Below, in pieces: positions 50,847 through 58,449 of a stretch of 64,000 bases of DNA. The notes below the pieces were generated by a model, which was given only the letters and a program-made list of their open reading frames with translations, was not told the DNA's origin and made no database searches. The stretch lies in assembly GCA_001443545.1 (NCBI GenBank), contig LMAD01000005.1:1-64000 (forward strand), read 5' to 3'. Numbering within the stretch: position 1 is the first letter of the stretch; the number at the start of each line of letters is the position of its first letter. This DNA is from Acidimicrobiaceae bacterium RAAP-2 (GTDB taxonomy: Bacteria; Actinomycetota; Acidimicrobiia; Acidimicrobiales; RAAP-2). The position numbers and the translations under genes are program-made.

Positions 50847-51476
50847 TTATGCGTGTCCGAGTACCGCCCAGTTGCATGCTTCGATTGGGTTAACGGTGGC
50901 GTCAAAGACATACGTCAGTGACGAAAACGGTCCTGACAATACGCCTGACGCAACAGCTGCACCCGTACCGCTGACTAACACGTCACCGAATGGTGCAAGA
51001 GCGGCCGCAGTCGTCGCGCCTGACACCGGCAGAGCATTGGCTTTTGAAGCAGTGTTTGAATTGTCTGCGACGGTCACCGTGTATGAACTTGAACTTGGCC
51101 ACGACTGCACGAACGGATTCCCAGAAATAGCAAGACCGTTGGAATTGAGAGTTGTTCCGGTGGACGTCAGTGCCCACTCCCATGCTCCAATTGTGGCGGC
51201 CGCTCCAGCAGTTGTGCCGTTATTGGTCAACTGAGAGACGCTAGTCACCGTAGGGTTCTCGGCCATGAGTGCGCTTACACCAACCCCAACCGTCTTCGCA
51301 TCTGATTGGCACGCCGCAGCAGCGCTCTTGCCAGTCACGCCACCGAGGGCGAACACGACGATCGCAGCCAAAATGCCGAGTACGACGATGACGATGAGGA
51401 GTTCAATCAAGGTGAAACCCCCGTCAATCTCACCGGCGGCTCGACGCCTTTGAATTCTCTGATACGTCCGAATCAT
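50847..51476 (-). CDS. pilA: Type IV major pilin
   Basis: A 209-residue prepilin. The class III signal cleavage site is G20|F21, with FTLIELLIVIVVLGILAAIV as the N-terminal helix and Glu at +5. The head domain (50-205) is rich in Ser, Thr, Ala and Gly, with two cysteines near the ends (ACQSDAKTV and IEACNWAVLG) that could form a disulfide as in other pilins. ATG at 51476 follows AGGCAGAG. Its own AT-rich 203-bp upstream region and the hairpin after it suggest separate, high expression from the rest of the operon. Confidence 0.95.
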   Translation of the reverse strand: MIRTYQRIQRRRAAGEIDGGFTLIELLIVIVVLGILAAIVVFALGGVTGKSAAAACQSDAKTVGVGVSALMAENPTVTSVSQLTNNGTTAGAAATIGAWEWALTSTGTTLNSNGLAISGNPFVQSWPSSSSYTVTVADNSNTASKANALPVSGATTAAALAPFGDVLVSGTGAAVASGVLSGPFSSLTYVFDATVNPIEACNWAVLGHA

Positions 51477-51549
51477 TACTCTGCCTTTCGTCTGCCGGCG
51501 AACCGGTGGTCCGACCTATCCACCTCTTGGCGAATCAAGAACTATTTTT

Positions 51550-51576
51550 ACCATACAACAAACTACCTCGCAACAA
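51550..51576 (-). promoter_or_regulatory. Possible promoter of pilA
   Basis: On the minus strand TTGTTG (51571-51576) and TATGGT (51550-51555) are spaced by 15-16 bases in an AT-rich stretch 74 bases before the pilA ATG. Weak pattern evidence only, but the 203-bp gap has no coding sequence and a strong pilin promoter is expected. Confidence 0.25.
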
Positions 51577-51679
51577 CCGCTCGACCGAAAGATCAATTTT
51601 CTCGCTGTTATGCGCCTGTACGCGAAACATGATCACGCATTGGAGTTGTGGCGCATGTGCACCGAAATTCGAGCGCTGG

Positions 51680-52615
51680 CTACCCCACCGTGATCATTTG
51701 GACACTAGGCCCATAGGGCGTAGTCAACACGACCGCCGAACCGGACAAACTAACGCCTGAAGGCAGCGATGTCGCTAAGACGCAGACAGTCGCCGACGTC
51801 GACGATGTGACGCTGGGGGCAAAGGAATAGACCTCATTGTTTGACGCCGGTCCGACAACGAATGAAACGGTTTCGTTCCTTACCGAGGTCTCGAAACCAG
51901 TTCCGGTCACGACAACCGTCTCCGCGCATCCTGATTGTGCGCCGATTACAGCATTCGCGATCGTCGGAGGTTGTGAGCCGAATGACCACGAGACGATCGA
52001 CACGCCCACGCCACATGTCGATTCTTGCGACGGAACGACCGTCGTCTGTGGCGAACATGTCGCATTGGCGGTGACCAGCGAGTTGGATTGAGCCGGATAG
52101 TCGTCGAATACGACGATGACTTGAAGGAGTGGCGCAACTGCGCAACGTTGAGCGCTCACCGCGGCGCCGCAGGTCGAAATCGTTACTGTGCGAGTCGCTT
52201 GCGAAAATGGACTCCACTGCGTTGTGCACCACGTATCCATCGTGACGTCGCCCGATGATACCTGTGACGGAGAAGACGACAACCCCCAGCACGGGACGGG
52301 GATTGTTGCATTCAACGAATCTTGATAAAAGGTTGATCGGGCATTGTCAAGCGCGATCTGAGCTGCGCTATTCGCTGCGGTCACCGTTGACTGAGCAACA
52401 GAAAACTTCGCTGAGTTGGCAAGGGCGGTCGTCGTCAACGCGGCCATCGCAAGCATGATCAGGCTCACGGCAACGAGGAACATCAACGCCAGGAGGAGCG
52501 TGGCACCGCGTTCATCACATCGCGACGAAGAAACATCGTCGCGATTATGAACCTTTCGGCGCGATAGCCGCGCCACTGCGGCGATCACATCGTCGCTTTC
52601 ACCGGATCGACGCAC
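51680..52615 (-). CDS. PilX-like pilus assembly protein / pseudopilin-like
   Basis: A 311-residue protein with an N-terminal hydrophobic helix (about residues 38-65, GATLLLALMFLVAVSLIMLA) preceded by DERG and followed by TTTALANSAKF. This is like PilX/GspK-type minor components, though the usual FTLIE and +5 Glu are missing (TLLLAL instead). The long C-terminal part is Ser/Thr/Val rich with about nine cysteines and ends in an IPT/TIG-like stretch (IANAVIGAQSGCAETVVVTG, VGPASNNEVYSF). It starts at GTG 52615, 9 bases after the stop of the LamG pilin, so the two are co-transcribed. Confidence 0.72.
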   Translation of the reverse strand: MRRSGESDDVIAAVARLSRRKVHNRDDVSSSRCDERGATLLLALMFLVAVSLIMLAMAALTTTALANSAKFSVAQSTVTAANSAAQIALDNARSTFYQDSLNATIPVPCWGLSSSPSQVSSGDVTMDTWCTTQWSPFSQATRTVTISTCGAAVSAQRCAVAPLLQVIVVFDDYPAQSNSLVTANATCSPQTTVVPSQESTCGVGVSIVSWSFGSQPPTIANAVIGAQSGCAETVVVTGTGFETSVRNETVSFVVGPASNNEVYSFAPSVTSSTSATVCVLATSLPSGVSLSGSAVVLTTPYGPSVQMITVG

Positions 52616-52624
52616 GAGACGACG

Positions 52625-55471
52625 CTATCCGTTCTTGCTAGTTAACGCGATCGTGATCGTTAGCGATTGCGTTCCGCCACTCGTCGGGAACTGCAACGTA
52701 ACGGGTACCGTCGACTGACTATCGCCTGAGGTCTGAGTCACCGTCGTCGTAAAGTACGTTGGACTTCCAGACGCCGTCGTGCCCCCCGAAGACACCGAGA
52801 AGTTCGATGGGGCAGAAATGGTCACGGCCCCGTTACCCGTTCCGTACAGCCCGAACGTGCACGTCGCACTCGGATTTCCTCTGTCATTCGCGCTACGGGC
52901 ATTCGAATTCTTAGACGACGGAATGCACGAAGACGACATCGTATCGACGTAGAGTGGCGCGGCACCCGACGAGCCATCGGGGTTATACACCGTCACCGTG
53001 CCGACTCCCGGTGACGCACTGGCATTCACCTGAACCGGCACCGTCATCGTCGAAGACGGTGACAACGCCATTGGGTAGGTGGCCGTCGATGAAGCCACCG
53101 TCGACAACGAAGTCGACGTGATGGTGCCACTCGAGCCACTCGAATCGTTGAATACGGGGAACGCCGACGGTGTCATATTACTGGGTGTGAACCCCTGCCC
53201 AACGATCGACAAGGTCGGGGTGGTGCCAGCGAAGACCCAAACCGGTGTCACGGTGACTACCCCAACACCGAAACAGAAACAATTTGAGACGGTCGAGAGG
53301 GGCCAATAGGACGTCGGCGCTAGGGCGAGCACGGCTGACGCCTCTGATTGCGCGGTATTCGCTGCGAACAACGACGCCACCTGCGTCGCGGTCAATTGCG
53401 AGGGATACACCGCTGCGTGCCCGAGTGACCCGTTGAAGTAGTTACTGCTGGGGCCGTCGGGCCAACCCTGCGTCGCGTTCGAGTACCCGAGATGCCAGTA
53501 GCCCGTGTAACTCTGAGCAGATACCACCGACGTGTTCGCCACCACTTGAGACCCGTCAACGTAGAGGAATTCGCCGTTTGGACCAATCGTCGCCACGGCT
53601 TGATGCCAATTCCCGTCGTTGTAGGTACCGGGCGAGACCACCTCCTTCGTCGCATTCGGATATACGCCGTAGACGACATGACCGCTCGGATCGATCCATA
53701 ACATGCGGTCCCACGAACTCAACCCACCGTCGGTTTGGCTGTTGGTGAAACTCATGATCGATCCCGACGACGTCGTCTTGAACCAGATCGACTGCGAGAG
53801 CGGGAGAGGGTTCGTATACGAATTTACCGTTGATACGTAGGTACCCCTCAATCCGTCCATTGCGATGGCCTGGCCGCCAAGCGGCCCCGACGAATCGATG
53901 GTCACGCCCCCATTGGCGGTACCCGTGTTGTTATTTCCGGACAGGTCCGTTAGGGACGGCAGAGTAAGCGACGTGGATCCCGGTGTCGACGCGACCGTCG
54001 AACCATTCTTCACCGTTACGGCGGACCATCCGACATTCGCGGTGCTCGAAACGGAAACATTCACTGCGACCTTCGATGCACTCAATACTGACGTCTGATT
54101 GACAGTGACTCCGGGGTTAAGAAACGAAACGGATGTGTCATAACCAAACCCGCTGCCGGAAATTGTTATGACTTGACTACTCGCGCCCTTGTTCAGCCAC
54201 GTCGGCGAGAGACCAATAACGGAGAGCGATCCATTGGAGCCGGTACCGGTACTGGAGTTCGAGCCAGAACCCATTCCACTATTGGAATTGACGACGATTT
54301 GCGTTGTCGCAACCGTCGCACCACCCTTGATTAGGGCAATGGAGACCAACTGTGGTCCAGTCGTTCCGGGTGTACACGATGAAGTCCACGATGAAGTCCA
54401 CGCCAGCGTCGTAATCGGCCAATACGAAGTTGGGGTCAGGGCAAGCGTCGCCGACGCCTCACCCTGCGCTGACGACGTGGCGAAGAGTGAGGCGACCTGT
54501 GTTGCGTTCAATTGGGCAGGAAAGACTGCGGCCTGTGCGAGCGACCCGTTGAAGTAGTCACTACTCGGTCCGTCGGTCCACGTGCCCGCAGCATTCGAGT
54601 AGCCGAGGTGCCAGTAGCCCGTGTAATTCTGGGCAGAAGTCACCGACGTGTTGGCCGCCACTTGAGACCCGTCAACGTAGAGGAATTCGCCGTTCGGACC
54701 AATCGTCGCCACCGCTTGATGCCAATTCCCGTCGTTGTAGGTACCGGTGGAGATCACCTCTTTCATCGAACCCGGGTACACTCCGTAGACGAGGTGGCCG
54801 CTCGGATCGATCCATAACATGCGGTCCCACGAACTCACCCCACCATCGGTTTGGCTGTTGGTGAAACTCATGATCGATCCCGACGACGTCGTTTTGAACC
54901 AGATCGCCTGTGACAACGGAAGCTGATTCGAGTACGAATTTGCCGTCGATACGTAAGTTCCCGTCGATCCGTCCATGGAGATGGCGTCGCCTCCAAGCGG
55001 TCCGGACGTACTGCTCGTCGTATGACCGTGTGTCGTACCGGTGTTGTTATTGCCGGACAGGTCAGTTAGCGATGGCAGAGGGAGCGACGGTCCGCCACTC
55101 CAGTATTCGACCGGGCTGAACGTCTGGCCACCTAAAGTGATCGACTGGTTGATCGCCGTATATCCAGTCGGTAGTGAGACGGTTGAAGGCGAGTACGCAC
55201 TAGCACACGACTGGTAGTTCCCGTTATCAATGTACGCGTAGTAGGACTCGGCCGCCGACCGTAGCGCAACCGATTGAACGGCGAGATTTCGATGGGTCAC
55301 CGATCCGGCGATACTCGTCGAGAATGTCGTCAATAGCGCGATACCAGCCACGCTCACCACAAGCAGGGCGACAAGGATTTCGATGAGTGTATCGCCCCGA
55401 ATGGAGTCCGACCTGTGTTTTCGGGTGGAACCATCCCTTCGTACGCAGAAGCGAGCAATACTCAGTTTCAC
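52625..55471 (-). CDS. Giant minor pilin with two LamG-like domains, predicted pilus adhesin
   Basis: A 948-residue protein. The prepilin site is G26|D27 with DTLIEILVALLVVSVAGIAL and Glu at +5; the usual Phe at +1 is Asp. Two laminin-G/concanavalin-like domains (about 132-355 and 505-735) each begin LPSLTDLSGNNNTGT, contain QAIWFKTTSSGSIMSFTNS or a close copy, GNWHQAVATIGPNGEFLYVD, and end SYWPxxT. An IPT-like stretch (410-500) separates them and the C-terminus (740-948) is beta-rich. LamG domains bind glycans or proteins. It starts with GTG overlapping the upstream stop as GTGA. It could be a tip adhesin of the pilus; that role is inferred. Confidence 0.87.
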   Translation of the reverse strand: MKLSIARFCVRRDGSTRKHRSDSIRGDTLIEILVALLVVSVAGIALLTTFSTSIAGSVTHRNLAVQSVALRSAAESYYAYIDNGNYQSCASAYSPSTVSLPTGYTAINQSITLGGQTFSPVEYWSGGPSLPLPSLTDLSGNNNTGTTHGHTTSSTSGPLGGDAISMDGSTGTYVSTANSYSNQLPLSQAIWFKTTSSGSIMSFTNSQTDGGVSSWDRMLWIDPSGHLVYGVYPGSMKEVISTGTYNDGNWHQAVATIGPNGEFLYVDGSQVAANTSVTSAQNYTGYWHLGYSNAAGTWTDGPSSDYFNGSLAQAAVFPAQLNATQVASLFATSSAQGEASATLALTPTSYWPITTLAWTSSWTSSCTPGTTGPQLVSIALIKGGATVATTQIVVNSNSGMGSGSNSSTGTGSNGSLSVIGLSPTWLNKGASSQVITISGSGFGYDTSVSFLNPGVTVNQTSVLSASKVAVNVSVSSTANVGWSAVTVKNGSTVASTPGSTSLTLPSLTDLSGNNNTGTANGGVTIDSSGPLGGQAIAMDGLRGTYVSTVNSYTNPLPLSQSIWFKTTSSGSIMSFTNSQTDGGLSSWDRMLWIDPSGHVVYGVYPNATKEVVSPGTYNDGNWHQAVATIGPNGEFLYVDGSQVVANTSVVSAQSYTGYWHLGYSNATQGWPDGPSSNYFNGSLGHAAVYPSQLTATQVASLFAANTAQSEASAVLALAPTSYWPLSTVSNCFCFGVGVVTVTPVWVFAGTTPTLSIVGQGFTPSNMTPSAFPVFNDSSGSSGTITSTSLSTVASSTATYPMALSPSSTMTVPVQVNASASPGVGTVTVYNPDGSSGAAPLYVDTMSSSCIPSSKNSNARSANDRGNPSATCTFGLYGTGNGAVTISAPSNFSVSSGGTTASGSPTYFTTTVTQTSGDSQSTVPVTLQFPTSGGTQSLTITIALTSKNG
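53301..53963. repeat. Direct repeat, copy B (second LamG domain)
   Basis: This stretch is a close copy of 54417-55078 at DNA level. Long blocks are shared or nearly so, for example the region around 53700-53780 and 54817-54890, including CATAACATGCGGTCCCACGA. It encodes the second LamG-like domain of the giant pilin. Confidence 0.85.
54376..54399. repeat. 12-bp tandem repeat, two units
   Basis: ACGATGAAGTCC occurs twice in a row. It encodes a TSSW repeat in the giant pilin just after the first LamG-like domain. Such slippage-prone units can change length. Confidence 0.8.
54417..55078. repeat. Direct repeat, copy A (first LamG domain)
   Basis: About 660 bp that correspond to 53301-53963, in the same orientation and with about 450 bp between copies. 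It encodes the first LamG-like domain. Similarity at synonymous positions indicates a recent duplication or gene conversion between copies. Confidence 0.85.
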
Positions 55472-57051
55472 GGCGTCACCGTAATCGTTGTATTGTTCCA
55501 GAAACTAGCCTGACCAGCTACAATAAATGACGTACAAATGGTACCGTTCGAAGAGTTGTCGACGATTCCATACGGTACGTAGATACCGCCGAACGACGCA
55601 CCCGAACACGACGTCGACGAGCCGTAACTCGAGTTGTTGCCTAAGGTCACGGTCGGGGTCGCGGTGCCGGACCCTGGTGCGCCACCGGCATCCCAAATCG
55701 TTACCCCTTGATAACCCGATGGTGGAGTGAGGTTCACGTATGAGTTGTTACCGATGTTCATATTGCCATAGGGCGCGTAAAATAGCGCACCGTTACCAGT
55801 TATATTGGCGCTATTTCCAGTCGTGAACGCACTTCCAGATGAACTACTCGCATTGAAAATGTACGCTCCGGGACCGAATGTGACCTGAACCCCATTTGGA
55901 ATATGAAAATTAGTGAATGAATACGATCCACCGCCGTAGAACGTGATGGAGTTCGTCTGATTCGAAAAACTGTACGCACCATAACTTCCCCGTGAACAGT
56001 AGTAGTTGTTCGCCTGGTCTTGGATGCACGATCCAACTCCGGTGGGATTCGGCGGCGGCGTGAGACCGGCCAGCGTTCCGACGAACGACTTCGTGCCCGC
56101 TACGAAAATCGGCACCGGGGTGGAACCCGACACCGCTCCCGGGCTCGTCACAATGATCCCACCCGCGTTAACCGTCGAATTCTGCGCCAGCTGCACCGTC
56201 GCCCCACCCGAAGCGCAGGTCGCTCCGACTGCCAGCAGCCCGTTGGCTGACCCTCCATTGACGTTGATCGTGAGACTTGCATTAGGGGACACACTGAGTG
56301 TGCCGCAGCCGCTGCTTGGTAGTCCCAGCAGGTTTATCGGGGCGTAAAAGCCGTTTGACGATAATCCTCCCGGAATCGCGTTGGGATTCCGCGGAGAGGC
56401 AATCAACGTGTAATACGGACTCGAGCCAAGCGCGATGTACAGCGGCAACTCCACCTCAGCGTAATTGGAAGAAGCGCTAAACGATGGATACGAAGTTGAG
56501 CAGCTAGTGGCCGAGATACAAAGCGAAGCTGGCGGTTGGGTCGAGACCGGTTGCGCATCATACGAGATGACCGACGTCGTAGATGGCGTCGAATTCCCAA
56601 AGGTGCATTCGACTCGCTCCACCGAAAAACCCGTCGTCATCGGAAGTCCCGGCGAGCGGTTAATCGTTGCTCCGTTGTTCATCGGTACTTCAACGTAGGA
56701 AACGACGGTCTGACCACTTGACCACTTGAGTCCGAGCAACTGGGTCTCGCCGGACACCGTCGGGTCACAGGCCGGAGTAGAGGAGTTCGTCTCAACCTGA
56801 GACGAACTCTGGACGTCCTTGATAAACGTCGCCATCGTCGTCTGGAGAGCAAGCGAGCCCGTCAATCTTCCGTTAACACGGGCTTGCAGCGAAAACATCG
56901 ACAAGAGCCCAACGGAGATAGCCCCAATCACGATGGGAAGTATGGTCATCGAAATCAATAACTCAATCAACGTGAAACCGTTGTCGCCCGACCGGCCGAG
57001 ACGAACACGATGAAGGGGGTTGTGGCGATCTGGGCGATCTGGCGTCATCAT
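55468..57051 (-). CDS. Large minor pilin (PilW-like) with beta-rich C-terminal domain
   Basis: A 527-residue prepilin. The cleavage site is G25|F26, with FTLIELLISMTILPIVIGAI and Glu at +5, as in PilW-type minor pilins. Residues up to about 220 have a normal minor-pilin layout with cysteines. The C-terminal half (about 250-527) is rich in Gly, Asn and Ser with repeating short strands (SANGLLAVGATCASGG, NSITFYGGGSYSFTNFHIPN, GNMNIGNNSYVNLTPPSG) like a parallel beta helix. ATG at 57051 sits 8 bases after GGAGG; GTG at 57054 is equally possible. It ends in GTGA overlap with the LamG pilin. Likely a tip or priming component. Confidence 0.85.
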   Translation of the reverse strand: MMTPDRPDRHNPLHRVRLGRSGDNGFTLIELLISMTILPIVIGAISVGLLSMFSLQARVNGRLTGSLALQTTMATFIKDVQSSSQVETNSSTPACDPTVSGETQLLGLKWSSGQTVVSYVEVPMNNGATINRSPGLPMTTGFSVERVECTFGNSTPSTTSVISYDAQPVSTQPPASLCISATSCSTSYPSFSASSNYAEVELPLYIALGSSPYYTLIASPRNPNAIPGGLSSNGFYAPINLLGLPSSGCGTLSVSPNASLTINVNGGSANGLLAVGATCASGGATVQLAQNSTVNAGGIIVTSPGAVSGSTPVPIFVAGTKSFVGTLAGLTPPPNPTGVGSCIQDQANNYYCSRGSYGAYSFSNQTNSITFYGGGSYSFTNFHIPNGVQVTFGPGAYIFNASSSSGSAFTTGNSANITGNGALFYAPYGNMNIGNNSYVNLTPPSGYQGVTIWDAGGAPGSGTATPTVTLGNNSSYGSSTSCSGASFGGIYVPYGIVDNSSNGTICTSFIVAGQASFWNNTTITVTP

Positions 57052-57096
57052 CACCGCCGCTCCTCCCTGAAGTAGAGACTGCTTTACCAAAACGCT

Positions 57097-58449
57097 TCAA
57101 CGAACTTGCACTTGGTTGTAGATACCGTACATAGCGGAAATCAACGCCACCGCAACAAATCCCACAACCACACCCATAATCACGATAATGGCGGGTTCGA
57201 AAAGGGACGTCGCTCTATCCACCTTTGTTTCCAATTCCCGGCTATAATACGCAGCCGCGACTTCGAGTTGCGCGTCCAAGGTCCCGGTCTCCTCGCCAAC
57301 TCGGAGCATCTGACGGGCGGCACCAGGAAAAAGACCGGTTCGTGCCAGTGGCGTCGCCAGTCCCTGCCCCTCCATCATCTCATCACGGATCGTCTCGAGC
57401 GCGCGACGATACACGGCGTTGTTCGCGGCCTCGGCCGTGACTGCCATCGACCGGGGGAGATCGACTCCCGCGCGGAGCATCGAGGAGAGGATGCGCATCG
57501 TGCGCTCAAGGATCGACGTCCGGGTGATGTCGCCGACCACTGGCAAGCGTAGCAGCCACGAATCAAGCACGGCCCGACCCTTCGAGTTTCGCCGCATCGT
57601 GATGAACGTGGCCACAAGTATTAGTAGTACGGCCACGATGACGTACCACCATTTACCGACGAAACTCGAGAACCCGAGCATCAGCCGAGTAGCGAGGGGC
57701 AATTTCGCGTTCAGTGATTTGAAGAACACGACGAAACGCGGCAACACGACAACGGTGAGGATGAGCACGGTCACCACCGACATCACCGCGACGACCGCGG
57801 GGTAGATCAGTGCCGACGTTATCTTGCCCCGGGCCTTGAGGTCTCGGTCCATGTAATCGGCCAGTTGTTCGAGCACCTCGTCGAGGTTGCCAGTCAACTC
57901 GGCCGACTCAAGGATGCCGACGTAGTACGTGGGAAAGGCCTCCGGGTGCGCGGCGGCGGCGGCGGCGAAGGTGTCGCCGTTTCGAAGCGAGTCGATCATG
58001 TCGATCAGGACCACCCGGAGCATCTTGCCGTTGGTCTCTTCAAGGATGACCTCGAGAGACTCCATAATCGGGATGCCGGCCTTCATAAAGACCGCCAACT
58101 GGCGTGAGAAGTTCATCACCTCCTTGCGCGGGACGATCTTCTTCGTGATCTCGAACTTCAAGATGTTGCGTTTCTCCGTGACCTCGGTCGGTTGCAAGCC
58201 ACGTTGCATCAGGGACATGTGCGCAGCGCCACTCGTTGTGGCCTTCTCGACCCCCGAGACGGTCTTGCCATCGGTGTCGACGGCCGAGAATTTGAACGAC
58301 TTCACCGGAAGTTCGTTATTCTTCATCCGCTTGGCGTCGGCCTTCGCACGCTTCGAATGGGACTTCTCAAGTTTGGCGTCGGCCTTCGCGCGAGCGCGCT
58401 GGACTTTCGTTGGCTTGGGCTTCGCCGTGCCGTTGGTGTCGTCGCTCAT
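57097..58449 (-). CDS. pilC: Type IV pilus inner-membrane platform protein
   Basis: A 450-residue protein with two T2SSF domains (about 110-235 and 310-440). EVMNFSRQLAVFMKAGIPIM and LERTMRILSSMLRAGVDLPR are the two repeats, with membrane helices near 215-235, 265-285 and 415-440 (FEPAIIVIMGVVVGFVAVAL). It couples PilB and PilT motors to pilin addition or removal. The N-terminal 60 residues are unusually charged, with Lys/Ala/Arg-rich sequence (KVQRARAKADAKLEKSHSKR) absent from standard PilC. ATG at 58449 overlaps the pilB stop as ATGA. Confidence 0.95.
   Translation of the reverse strand: MSDDTNGTAKPKPTKVQRARAKADAKLEKSHSKRAKADAKRMKNNELPVKSFKFSAVDTDGKTVSGVEKATTSGAAHMSLMQRGLQPTEVTEKRNILKFEITKKIVPRKEVMNFSRQLAVFMKAGIPIMESLEVILEETNGKMLRVVLIDMIDSLRNGDTFAAAAAAHPEAFPTYYVGILESAELTGNLDEVLEQLADYMDRDLKARGKITSALIYPAVVAVMSVVTVLILTVVVLPRFVVFFKSLNAKLPLATRLMLGFSSFVGKWWYVIVAVLLILVATFITMRRNSKGRAVLDSWLLRLPVVGDITRTSILERTMRILSSMLRAGVDLPRSMAVTAEAANNAVYRRALETIRDEMMEGQGLATPLARTGLFPGAARQMLRVGEETGTLDAQLEVAAAYYSRELETKVDRATSLFEPAIIVIMGVVVGFVAVALISAMYGIYNQVQVR

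Noticed and set aside
53301..55078. Repeats in the pilin gene considered as CRISPR or mobile element
   Set aside because: Only two long in-frame copies coding for LamG-like domains; no short regular spacers, transposase or terminal repeats.
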